From contig JACAXG010000026.1 of NCBI GenBank assembly GCA_018881555.1, positions 6,195,459-6,259,458 of the forward strand: a DNA stretch of 64,000 nucleotides, in the 5' to 3' direction. The translations under genes were made by a program, and so were the position numbers. Within the stretch, counting starts at the first letter, position 1; every line of letters starts with the position of its first letter. Below are positions 10,752-21,839 of the stretch, in pieces. The notes beneath the pieces are model-generated. The model was not told where the DNA came from and ran no database searches. It worked only from the letters and a program-made list of their open reading frames with translations. This DNA comes from Amblyornis subalaris (lineage: Eukaryota; Chordata; Aves; Passeriformes; Ptilonorhynchidae).

Positions 10752-10756
10752 ACTAG
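10752..10756. repeat. target-site duplication, right copy (actag)
   Basis: The five bases actag follow the terminal CA of solo LTR copy 1 and match 9657-9661. Confidence 0.85.
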
Positions 10757-10799
10757 ATGATCAACAAACAATTCTGTTCAAACAATCCAGCATTGCTTC

Positions 10800-11420
10800 A
10801 GAATCAAGAGCTGACCCACAGCCAGCCAGAGCCTCACTCCCCAACCAGGCAACTGGATCACCTTGCCCAGTTGGCCAGACAAAGCAGCTTGCCCTGGCCA
10901 GAGACTGTTTCTCCAGCCAATCCGCCCCAGCCAAAGACCCAACCACACCAGGCATCCAGAGCCACATTCCCCAGCTGGTCTGTGAGATCCTCTTGTCCTC
11001 CAGAGTCATTCAGCCCTGTCTGGCTCACCAGAGTCTCTCTTCCCTGGACAGCTAAAGCCCTTTCCCCCAGCCAGCCAAAGCCTATTTCTTCAGCTGGTCA
11101 GCCAGAGCCACTTAGCCCCAGCTGACCAGCCAAAGACTCAGCTCTGGTTGCCCAGCCAGAGCCACTCAGCTCCAGATGTCCAGTCAGAGCACCCACCCTG
11201 CTGGCCAGTCAGTCACCCTTGCCCCAGCCAGCCAGATTATCCTGCCTGGCCAGTCAGTCATCCTTGCCCCAGCCAGCCAGATTATCCTGCCTGGCCAGTC
11301 AGACAGGGCAGCTCGCCCTGGCCAGCCAGCTGGAACACCCAGCCCGTCCTGCCAGCCAGAGCTCCTTTCTCCAGCTGGGCACCCAGCCAGAGCAGTGCTT
11401 TTCACAGCACAGGATTAGTG
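10800..11420. repeat. degenerate minisatellite rich in CCAGCC/CAGAGCC
   Basis: The words ccagccagcc, agccagagcc, ctcagctcc and ctggccag recur irregularly throughout. Within it one 45-bp unit is repeated almost perfectly, starting at 11205 and 11250 (ccagtcagtc...). Several overlapping frames through it encode Pro/Ser/Gln-rich strings on both strands, as expected of a short-period repeat and not of a gene. The phrase ccagccagagc is also the core of the 190-bp repeat at 4.6-7.3 kb. Confidence 0.75.
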
Positions 11421-12676
11421 TGGGAAACCAGTCACAAGCCCTACTAAAGTCCATACAGACAGCATTGTCTTACCTTCTGCAATGATTCATCTTATTTAGC
11501 ACTGAAGCCAATCAGATTGGTCAAGCATCATTTAACCTTAATGAATTCATATTGACTACTCTTGCTCATTTTGTTTACACTCCTTTTGGCCAGAGAGAGC
11601 TTCAAAGAAGGCATGTTTCATTATTTTCCCAGCAACTGATGCTGACATGTCTGTAGGTCCCCAAATTTTCCTTCTTCCATTTCTTTCTGTAGGTGTAACA
11701 GGTATCATTCTCCTGGAATGTAGACTTCCTTGATGTCTGGTATGAGGAAGTTTGCTCTCCTGAGCCCCAGGGTGTGTACTCCGCTGCTGCCTCCTCCACA
11801 TCCATCAGGATCCTGACCTCCCACTAATGTCATGGTCTGTACAGCCACAGTTTCCATTAAATCCCCCACCGGATCCTTGAGAAATGTTATCACTCCGTAT
11901 CACCCCATCGCAAACCTCTGCTACTTGTGCTGCACAGCTCCCCTAGCACTGCAAGTGGCATTGTTACAACTCAGCTGTGCTTAGCATTGTTACAGCTTTC
12001 TCTGGAGCTGCTGAGGCAGTATTTCCCAAAGCCTCTGCAATGTTTCCCCTTCAGTTTTCTTACANCATTATTTTCATCCTGTTTTTCTCAGGGTTTTGTG
12101 CCTATAAACCCCAANTGTGCTGTTATGGGAAGTTTTCATGGGAGTGAACAATTGGAGTGTGGGGACAGGACAGGACAAGGAGGACAAAGCCTACCCTTCA
12201 TTACCTTGTTTTGTATATCTCAGTTTATGCTGGCAAAATCCAGCCACACTGCACAACAGAGTAGATAAAACAGAGTCGGTAAGCTATTTAATTATTATTT
12301 NATAATTTTTAAATTTTTTGCATATTTGTTTAGCCCAGTTTAACTTCTTATTTTATCACTATTTAATTCCTTGTTTAATTCATTATATATAATTACTTTT
12401 TAAAATTTAATTTTTATTATAATTATTATAATTTTATGATTGGATTATTGTTTTCCAATAACATGCACAGTTGGAGCTCAGCTGATGCACAGTATTTGCA
12501 CCTGATCACCACGCTCCAGTCAGCTGTGAGACCATAATGAGCAGCCAAAAGGGAGATGACATGAGTACTTATACATACAGTATAGCTGTGTCATCTGCCA
12601 GACCCACCATGGAGGGGCTCTGCAACTCACTGAGGACTGAGCATCCCAGGGTCTCAGGAGTTCTGTGCAGACGGAG
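11421..12676. other. non-coding stretch, partly very AT-rich
   Basis: No gene is seen. A very AT-rich block lies at about 12285-12450. The rest is unique-looking with isolated N bases. Confidence 0.55.
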
Positions 12677-12812
12677 TCACAGAATCATAAAGATCATCAA
12701 GTCCAACCTTTGATTGAACACCACCGTATCAACTAAACCATAGTGCTAAATGCCACAGTGAGTCGTTTCTTGAACAATTCCAGGGATGGTGACTCCACCT
12801 GGACATCCCAGT
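12677..12812 (-). repeat. CR1 LINE 3' fragment
   Basis: The stretch reads as the CR1 3' end in reverse: 'tcacagaatcat', 'agatcatcaagtccaacc', then the 'caactaaaccatagtgctaaatgccaca' and 'aacaattccagggatggtgactccacc' blocks. It is 5'-truncated as usual for CR1 and moderately diverged. Confidence 0.85.
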
Positions 12813-15800
12813 TCCTAAATCCAGAGCTTGACAGAAGCAGAGTAGAGCTTTGAAGCCCCTTCACCTTCCCTGCTTCCCCAGCATGCCATGGCTCCCATCC
12901 CACTTCACTCCCCTCGCCTGGCCACACTGATCCTGGAACACTGTAGGATGCCCTAAATAGGCTGGAAAGCCTATTTATAAAAATAAAACACATGCAGAGA
13001 AGATCCTACCCGGAAAAACAAAATGGCCCTGGCAGGTCCAGGCACAGGGCTCGTGTTTTGGTGTGAGAGGAACGGCAGGAGGAATGGCAGCTATCCCTCT
13101 CATGATGAGTTTTCTTGCCCTTCTTTTTCCATTATGGTGAAATAAGTTTTGGTGATTAAAAACTGCATGTGAAGGTGTTCCTCCCAGCAAATGAAGACTC
13201 TGTTAAATGCCTGGTAAATGGACAATGCTGTAGCTAGTGAAGATATTCCTGGGCTCAGCCCACAGAAGCACAGCCACGGTTGTGTGGCGCTCCTAAACAG
13301 ACCAACCATGTCCTCCTCCTCCTGGAAGGACTAGCCAGCAGGGGTGCCATGCCACATTCACAGCCACATCCTTGCTGGAGCTGATTCGGCTTGGCTAGCT
13401 CAGGGATCTCAATTTCTGCTGTGCATTGTCTACCTCTGTCGAACCATCCCTTCTGACAGATGCTCCCACCTCCAAAGCAACCCAGCTCATGGGATTCTCT
13501 TGCCTTATGCCTGAGTGGGCCTTTCCTCACTCCCTGATTGGTTTCCTTTTGTGGCTGCTGACTGAAGACTTCACCTCTTGCAAAAATGGAGATATGCTTG
13601 AAACAGGTACACATGACCTCTGTTTAGATAAGCTAGTGCCACACAGTGCTTTATCTTCTTTTATGTTCTTGGTTAGGGATAAGTCTCCTGGATAGTATAA
13701 ACTGGTGCTACTGAAAGGAAATAGCTCAGGTGGTGACAGTTCACACCAGCTGGCAATTCAAACGAGTTTTCTTACTGCCCTTCAGTACTGAGACCTTGTT
13801 AACTGCAGCTGCCTCTAATCCCTTGTTCACTGTTAAATTCACTCCTTGATGTTCTGTATTTCACATCTTTCTTGCATAGTCACTTCTTTGGTTTATTTAC
13901 CCATTTTTAATTCCCATGCAGATGAAACTCTGCATTGGTTTGTGGTCTCCCTGATTTCTGTACCACTCCTCTGCTCTTTGAACTACCACGTCATACACTT
14001 AAATGTGTAGAGATTGATAAACAGAATCTTTGTTGTCAAATAGAGATAAATCATTCTAGTAACTTATACCTTTCTTTTTTCCCAAGGTAAATAACTATTT
14101 AGGGTATCTTGGTTTTCCAGTACCCTCTAGATATTCCTATTTATACCTTCCCTTGGTAAATCCATCTACTTAGTTTATCTTACTGCCCACAAGAAATAGA
14201 AATGTAATTTTTGCAGCATCCTCACCCTGCAACAGGTTTGCAGCTGGCAAGTTGATGACCTTCAGACCCTGAAAAGTGCAACCTGCAAGGCACACTTCTG
14301 AGTTTTTGACATGTTTCTCAGCTGGCTAAAGCAGCGCAGTGAGCTGCTCTGCCCTGCTTGGAGTGACCTCTCCTGTCTTACAGACTTGTGCTTCTCAGTT
14401 GCCAGCCTCCAATTTCCAGCCATTCTCCTATTCCTGTCTCCTCGTCACTCAGCCCCAGCCGCCTGTTTCTCTGGTTCTATCGCCATCCTCAGGCTCTTCC
14501 TCCCAGCTCCTGCTTCCTGCAGTCCCAGCTTCTGCTCCCAGCCAGCCGCCCTCAGAGGGGCAAAAGCAGTATCTCGCCCTTCAATCGCCTGCTTTCTTCA
14601 GGATCCCTTATCCCAGACCCTTAGCCCTGTGCAACTGGCCTTCTCTGATGTACGATCATGGCTCACCATTTCAGCATCTGACTCCTCCCTCCCCAGCCAG
14701 CTGTAACTGTTGGACTCAGCAGTCAGTGGGTCTCCCAGTCACAACCCACCTTGTAGGTCTGGTCCCAAATCCATTTTCAATTTTTAACATCTAAGTCTGT
14801 AGCTCTTCCTTATTTAGAATTGCTGTGCACTAACTTAGCAATTCAGATATGTCATTATTTTATCAACCCTATCTATAACTTAACTCACAAAGGCAAGCTC
14901 TGGTATGCTGGGTTATTATATTTTTCTGAATCGATATATTGAATTTTTTTAACAGAGGGTGGTGGCAAGATCAAACAGGAAAACAACACAAGCTTTCTAT
15001 TTAGGTTTTATGCTTAAATGACAAGACACATATCTCTCATTACCCAAGACCTTTCCCTCTCAACAGTTGTTCTAAATTATGTTCTTTCTTTCACAAAGGG
15101 CATTTGACAAGCTTAATACTTCTGTACCCAGAGAAGCAAAACTGCAAGACCTTAACAAAGGATAAGAGTGTGATATTTAACCAGAAGAAAGCAATCTAGG
15201 ATGCAGTCCCTTTATCAGATTGTAGAACGGGGCTGCAGCTTCTACATTAAATCACAGACAGGACACGCCAGAACTGTTCAGGTGCATTGGTAAAGATACA
15301 GCCACAGAACAACTGCAGCCATGTGAAACGCATCAGCCAGGTCTTGTCCACATGTCACACGCTCAGCACTCCTGTAGGGGTTCAATAATCCAGCTACTAT
15401 TGAAACAGGATGAGTTGGGGATAGAAAAAAAATACCTTAGATGAGGATGTTACAGGACTCAGAACTGGTGTTTGAAGGGAAACTGGTAGCAGTTTTACCT
15501 GAAGAAATGTTATTTGATCAATGTGATGATTTTGAAAGGAGAGATGTGATAAGGGGATCAGAAATATAACTTGGAAAATATGCCTGCTTTCCTCTCGTTT
15601 CAGATAAGCATTCCTTGTTCTGGGGTGGGTTTTTNAAGGTTTTTTCTTTTTTAATATTAATCTAACACCAGCTATACTGGAGGGTCAAAAAATTTCTTCA
15701 CATACGCTGTTCTAGCACTGAAATATATTTACCTTGAAAACACTTTGTCCAGGCTTCAGAATGTGACTGGGGAAAACATTTGGAGATAGAACCTAACATG

Positions 15801-16060
15801 TAGAACACAGATCAGAACTAGTTTATTCAAAGACAGATGGAAGTAATTCCTAAAAAAACCCCAAGAGTTCAGAAAGTGTTCCTTTTGAAGACTGTATTTG
15901 CCCTGAAAAGCAGAGAGCATGCTGAATCAGACAGCAATAAAATGATTACTCTTTGACATTTTTTTTAGCAGACAGAAGGTGGCAATTTCTTAGATATTTT
16001 TTGTGTCAGTTTTCTGAGATTTTCCGAAAGCTTTCCTGATTTGCTTTTGGTAAAATTTTC
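12813..16060. other. non-coding stretch
   Basis: No gene is seen. The C-rich segment at 14310-14710 has overlapping frames of 131 and 151 codons with Ser/Pro/Leu-rich products. Their composition comes from the CT-rich base content and no domain is recognisable. No repeat was identified. Confidence 0.5.
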
Positions 16061-16061
16061 A

Positions 16062-16215
16062 CTTAAGAACATAAGGAGTTGCCATATTGGATCGGATTTG
16101 TGATCCATCTGGTCTGGTAGTCTGTCTACAATAGCAAATAGTACCAGACATGCCAGAAGAAGCTGCAAAAACCACCCAGTTGACAGAGGTCGTTTGATGC
16201 CTTCCCTAATAGTCA
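16062..16215 (+). repeat. possible ancient amniote interspersed repeat
   Basis: The segment beginning 'aagaacataaggagttgcca' and continuing 'tattggatcggat...gatccatctggt', 'ctgtctacaatagcaa' and 'gccttccctaatag' follows the word order of a widespread old reptile/bird repeat ('aagaacataagaa.tgccata.tgg.tcaga..ggtccatc'). Identification is from memory and the family name is not certain. Confidence 0.4.
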
Positions 16216-18821
16216 GGGCACAATAAAAGGATTTTTAAACCCTTAAAATAATTTGTCTGCATTAAATGTTATAATTCTGGATATCTTTATTACTGCTGAA
16301 AATGGTTGGTCCTTTCACGTCCTTCTAAATCATTGACGAGAATGGCTTTGAGTGTCAGTATGTTTAACAGCCCAACAGTACCGGAAAAATTATTTTCTTT
16401 CTTAATTTGTGGCCTTCTATTTTCATTAACTGATGGTTATATCAGTCAGCGTCTCACTGGATCATTGAATGTCTTAAAATACATGGTCTCTCTGTCTTCC
16501 TTTATACTCCAGGCATTGCTTTGCGTTCATTTCTCTCACTCACCCTCTTTTTACCATTCCAGAGCAGAAAAGCTCAGTCCTTTCCACCCCTTTTGGCATG
16601 AGACTTTTCCCTGTGTCTGATAATTGTCTCCCTCCTTTGAGGGAGCAGATTGCAGCAGGAGGTCCACTTGACACAAAGTCCAGCATGGGGAAAAGGCAGA
16701 ACAGGATCAGAGGGGTCACCTAAGAGCACGAGGCTTTGGTTTGCAGGAGATTGAATAAGAGGAATAGGACATGAACTCAATTCTGTCCTGCACCAAGTCG
16801 AAAAAAGAAGTCAAGGTGTGATGGTGAACAGTCTCCAAGAGGGGCTACACGAGGTATCNTACTCTCTATTGCCTTGTCATCTGCCTTGGCTGGAAACACT
16901 GTGGAACCAACCGAAATGATTTCAGGAATGCAGAACTTTTCCAGCAGTACTGACCAAGGATTGAAAGGAAAATATGAACATCATCCCAATAATGACAGAG
17001 CCTAAGAACCAAAAGCTTGTGTTAGAGGCTGTTCAGAATGAGCAAGTTCTGAATCTTATTATTGACTATGATTACTGCTGTGTGTTTCTTGAGCTACTTT
17101 CTGACCAGAGGGATAAATATTTGGATTCAGAACTCTTAAATAAGTCGTGTCACTGGGAGTAAAAAACCAAATGTCCAGATTTCACCAACTTCACTGTACT
17201 TCCGCCAGCTCAGACAAACTCTTCCAAGCTGCTGCCAGTAGCACTGCTTAGTGCTCACATACTGAAAGTGCCTTTAAATAATGTCCCAGGGCTGGGCACA
17301 GAAGAGATGCCATTGCAAAATCATTTCTGGAGGCAAATTTGCATGTGTCTCTCCATTTCTTCTAAAACTGAAGAATGAGACTTAATTTTTTTGAATGAAA
17401 ACTCAAATGTTCCCGAAGGGATTGATTGTTTTTTTGGCAGGAAGGTGTAGGAAATGTTGCCACTTTTGTTTTCATAGAGTTTTCGCAAGTGTAACCAAAC
17501 GACTTTGGTAACATGAATAGAGCAAATAAATTACAAAGCACAGAAGAGAAAGAATCCCATTTCTATGTGTATTTACTTGTTCACAAGTAAAATGACACAA
17601 GCAAATGAAGACCCATGAAATCTTAATTCATTCAGAGGAAGGACTGGAGTAATGGATAGTGGATAGAAGAAAGACTGAGAATATCTGTAGAATATCATCT
17701 TTGACAGTACAATTCTGAATTGTCATTATTTTTAACTATTGGCTTTAATGCATACTAGTTAATTCCAATACAACGTAGGGAAAGATACAAAAGTTCTACT
17801 TCAATTGGTGCATATTAACAGTACAGTTTACATGTTTACATTCAGGCTTTTGCATTAAACTATGTTTAAAAATCCAGCTTAAATACCTTAGTCGTTGGGA
17901 TGCAACTGAGATGGAGAGTTTAGCAGGATCCTGGAAGGTTATTAACACTGATAGACAAAATCCATCACAAGGGCTTATAGTATGGCTAGGAAGTTGGGTT
18001 CTAAATGGTGTCAAACCTAAGGATTTCAAAAGTTTTTGAAAAAGACACTTCTGCTTCTGAAACAAAATTACAAGTTGAATAAAAATTTAGTCTGTTTTTA
18101 TTCTGTTGCAAAAAGGTTTCGATTTAATAACACCAAAAATCACCTTTATTGATCCCTTATTTTCCTTCTGTTTACTTCTACACTATTGGTTTTAGATGCG
18201 AGTTGAAACCTTTTTTTAAATGTAATAAGTAGTGTGTTTGTAGTTGATCATTCACTGATGTAGAATTATAAATGAAGCTCAATTTTACTATTGTTTTAAT
18301 AACTGATAAGACTTGTTTTGCCCTTGCTCACTGATAGGTCTAATCAGTTACCTGCAGTTTAGTGAGCACTTAAATACAAAGCTCCTTAATACAAAGGTAT
18401 GGAGAAAAACCACTGAAATGATGTAAAATGTAATGTGGTGGAGGACTATCACCAACACTAGATGTTTGTGTCTGTAGGTATTAGAGAGTAAGGAAAGAAG
18501 AGTGGTAACTTCTGTGTGTGTGACGGAGAAAGAGGCCTAAACACTGCACACACACAATGCATATTTACATGTGACATGGGAGACTTAATTTGAAAAATTA
18601 TCTATGAGATTTCAATACTGGAAAAGCTGCATGATATCCATTTGTGCAATCACTGAGGGGTTGTTTGTTTGTTTTAGTACTTGGCCTTCCTTGTTCAAAT
18701 TCCAGACTACCTGGGACTGGCCAAATTCACTCCTATTTGGTTTTGTGTCTTCTTATTAAGTTCACAAGATGAGATCTTCCTTACAGACTCTTTGCAAACC
18801 CTCTCCTAAAACACAAAGCAA

Positions 18822-18859
18822 TGTTAATTTGTATTAATTTAATTAATTTATTAATTAAC
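18822..18859. repeat. TTAAT-type low-complexity tract
   Basis: Only A and T words of the form ttaat/aattt occur over about 38 bases, apart from one G near the start. Confidence 0.8.
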
Positions 18860-19549
18860 CTGGGGTTTTTTTCAATGCACTGGCTCTTCCCTCTTTAGTG
18901 TTCACAATAATTGTAAATCTATTTTTACAATACCTCTCTGAGCTGACAGACAGAGGGGGCTCGTGTCCATTTTAGAGATGATCAGCTGAATCACTGAGAG
19001 TTGAAAGTTTCCACCCATTTTTGATGCCCTAAGACTTTATTTTTTGGAGTATTTAACATTATGTTAAACATTATACCTAGAGTTATAGTTAACATTATAC
19101 TTAGGGTTTGGCTTTTACTGACTTTATTTTACTGCTATGTGCTCTTTGTTTCTGCAGGTTAGATTTCAAAATGGCAGACAGATAAGAAACAGGAAAAAAC
19201 ACAACTAGTGCGAAAAATTGAAAATACTAGGCAAAAAATAAATTTCTTGTTTAAAATAATTTTCCACTCTCACTCTGAACTTCCCCAAATGGAAACCTTT
19301 CCACTCAAGTGCTTGGATGCAAACTCATGTAACAGGACATGCTGGACAACTTGAATAATACAGAGAGTTTCCTGCCCTTGCCATAACATATATTCATTAA
19401 TATCAGCATTCATGACAGGTTTCTGCAGTCAGGGGATGTTGCTGCAGTGTCAGGCATTTTGTTAGGTGGAAGGTACTGAATACAAAAGGTTAATTTTAGT
19501 AATTAGTTGATGATAGATTAGGACCATGAAAAGCTGCAGAGAACATCAA

Positions 19550-20040
19550 TATGAACATTGAAGAATGTCCCCAGGGCCGTTTAATCTAATTCAGGAGTCA
19601 GAGTAATAGCTGAAGTAAAGAAAAGCCTGGCACCAAAATGAAGCAAAAGTCAACGAAGTAGAGACAGTGGGGCCAAGGTCTGATNGGCTGTTTTGGTCCG
19701 GAGATTTAGAGGGGCTGAACCAGAGACACCAACAGATAATGGACTAGAGGACTGTAAAATATTAACCCAAAAGGTACTACAGGACAAATCTATGACGAAA
19801 TGCCACTAGATTTTGATGAAAAGCTCTTGCATAATTAGGTTATGTCGCACGTTGTATAGATTGCCTCTGGAGCACCATCCTGTCTGCCTTCCATCTGTGT
19901 TTCGTTCAATACTGACGGAGTCGAGTTGGATTTTGATTTCATCAATCTAATCTGTATTGTGCCTTAGTTTTGGCTTTCCTGCTATTGATCTTGTTGCCTT
20001 TGCATCGCACAGAACATCTTTTTTCAGCTTGAAGCCCAAT
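19550..20040. promoter_or_regulatory. candidate conserved non-coding element
   Basis: Inferred from texture alone: mixed-composition, non-repetitive sequence with several homeodomain-type TAAT/ATTA cores, including 'gcataattaggttatg' at about 19829 and 'tttcatcaatctaatctg' at about 19937. There is no coding frame, and it looks unlike the low-complexity flanks. Conservation cannot be measured here, so this is a pointer only. Confidence 0.25.
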
Positions 20041-20693
20041 GGTATAACAGCAAATGTGCCACTGCAGAGACTTTTATGACTGGTAGAACCTCAAATATGT
20101 CACTTCAGAAACAGGATCAAAAATAGCTTCAGCTGAGCTATTTTTTTGGGGGGGGAGGGATGGCTCTACTTGAGTGAATTCACATTAATTTAAAAAGTTT
20201 AAAGTACCAATTCAAATAATCTAGTGTAAGATGAGGGAAATGAAATATTTTGGTTTACAAAATTATTTCACTGGTTTTTATGCAAATGGCATTTTTGTTC
20301 AGAAATTGTTATTTTTCTGCCTATTTCAAGAAGTTAATATTTTTTTAATACTGACTACATTTTATAGGCTCCAGACGTGAGGCTATGATTTTTAATAAGC
20401 ACTTTTTCTGTCCTCTTTTGCCTCTATTTTATTTTAATGACCTTTCCTCATCCCTATTAATTCCCCTCTTTTTGTACTTTCTCTGTACTTGGGTTTTTTG
20501 GGGCATAGAAATTATGCATGAATATAGATATATTAGGGGGCGATATTTTGTGTTAAGTGTGCTGGATTAGAATTTACTCCCTTAGAAACCGACAAAAATG
20601 TCTAACATCGGTAAGGGAATTGTGTGAACTGGGGGCAACAACGAAGAGTTGTCTATAAGCCAGTCGGTAATTCCTCATCTTTCCTTTTGGTTG

Positions 20694-20992
20694 TAGCCAG
20701 GTGGGGATCGACCTCTTCTCCCAGGCAGGTAGTGACAGCACAAGAGGACACAGCCTCAAGCTGTGCCAGGGAAGGTTTAGGTTGGACACTAGGAGGAATT
20801 TCTTCACAGAAAGTTGTTAAACATGGGAATGGACTGTCCAGGGAGGTGGTGGAGTCACCATCCCTGGAGGTGTTCAAGAAATGACCGGATGTAGCACTTG
20901 GTGCCATGGTCCTTTTGACAAGGGATGACCGCTCAAATTTTGGATTTGCTGATCTCAGAGACGTCTTTTTCAACCTAAATGATTCTGTGAAA
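20694..20992 (+). repeat. CR1 LINE 3' end, plus orientation
   Basis: The text runs 'gccaggtggggatcgacctcttctccc', 'agaggacacagcctcaagctgtgccagggaaggtttaggttgga', then 'cagggaggtggtggagtcaccatccctggaggtgttcaag', and ends at 'ttttcaacctaaatgattctgtga'. This is the CR1 3' UTR with its terminal 'attctgtga' motif. It abuts the CpG island that starts at about 21000. The minus-strand frame through it is an artefact of the repeat. Confidence 0.9.
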
Positions 20993-20994
20993 TA

Positions 20995-21830
20995 TCCTTT
21001 AAGGATGCCGGCGAGGGATACCGAGGAGTACGACATCGGTGTGTTTTTCCCTATGGGAATAGCAGCCAGCTAACACGCGGTGGCGAGGGACGCGCTGGCA
21101 GTGCCGTCGCTCTCGCTCCGGCCCCGTCGGACCCGAACGGCCTGACCGGGCTCCGCCGCATTCCCGGGTGGTTCTTCGGGCGCTGCATCCAGCGCCGAGT
21201 AGCGCACGTAGCCCTCCTACACCGCAGATCATTCCCGGCACTCCGCGGCGGCTCCTCCGCTCGTCCCCTGCCGACACCAGGCGGGAACGCGCGGGGAGCC
21301 TCCATCCGCACCGGCCCGGTACCCCGCCTCCATCCGCACCGGCTCGGCACCCCGTCTCCATCCACACCGCCCCCGGCACACCATCCCTCGGCACTCCGTC
21401 CCCGCCGCGCCGCCCCGTTCCACGCAGTCCCCCGGGGCGCGCTGCCCCCGACACGCTGCGCGCAGCGGCACAGCTCGACGCCATCCGCCGGCACACCCAG
21501 CCCCGGCACTTCACACCATCCCCATTCACGCCATCCCCCGGCACTCCATCCCGTCCCGGCCATCCCCCGCACGCCGCCCCGCCGAGCACGGAGGCTCCCA
21601 TTGCTGCCGCCCGCCGCCGGGGAGCGCAGCGAGCCCGTCCGGCCGCCCTGCGGGAGCGCCGCGGCTGCCGCTCCTCCCCATTCCTCGCCGCTGCCGCCGC
21701 CGCTCCCGGCAGGAACGGCTCCGCTGCCCTCCAAGGCTGCGCAGACCTGCACGCACACGTTCTCCGGGTACTGCCGTTCCTTCTGGCTGCGCCGGGGCCG
21801 TCTAATTACACTGGGACTGTCGATCTAACT
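20995..21830. promoter_or_regulatory. CpG island without an assignable exon
   Basis: Base composition changes abruptly to very GC-rich with abundant CpG, then returns to AT-rich after about 21830. Long frames on both strands (235, 223 and 200 codons) arise because stop codons are rare in such DNA. They are Arg/Pro/Gly-rich, with no recognisable domain. A tandem 28-bp block sits inside. It may be a promoter for an unseen gene or non-coding RNA, or a GC-rich repeat island, and direction cannot be assigned. Confidence 0.65.
21299..21382. repeat. 28-bp minisatellite, three units
   Basis: The block 'cctccatccgcaccgg' starts at 21299 and 21327 and a diverged form starts at 21355, an exact 28-base period. 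Related words ('ccccggcac', 'ccatccc') continue irregularly to about 21570, suggesting further decayed units. Confidence 0.75.
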
Positions 21831-21839
21831 TGCATTTAG

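Larger units (their letters stand above)
16216..20693. other. non-coding stretch
   Basis: No gene is seen and frames are short. It contains an AT-rich TTAAT tract at 18822-18859 and a small near-tandem repeat of 'taacattatac' words at about 19050-19105. A candidate conserved element lies at 19550-20040 and is listed separately. Confidence 0.5.

Noticed and set aside
10757..11447. Overlapping Pro/Ser/Gln-rich frames of 80 to 122 codons
   Set aside because: They translate a short-period minisatellite in several frames on both strands, and no start, splice or domain evidence exists.
14311..14794. Overlapping 131- and 151-codon frames rich in Ser/Pro/Leu
   Set aside because: Composition follows the CT-rich base content. 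The two frames overlap and neither shows conserved features.
20694..21036. 127-codon minus-strand frame
   Set aside because: It is the reverse translation of a CR1 3' UTR, which does not encode protein.
21051..21839. Frames of 235, 223 and 200 codons on both strands
   Set aside because: They lie in a CpG island where stop codons are rare. The products are Arg/Pro/Gly/Ala-rich with no domain, and opposite strands are equally open.
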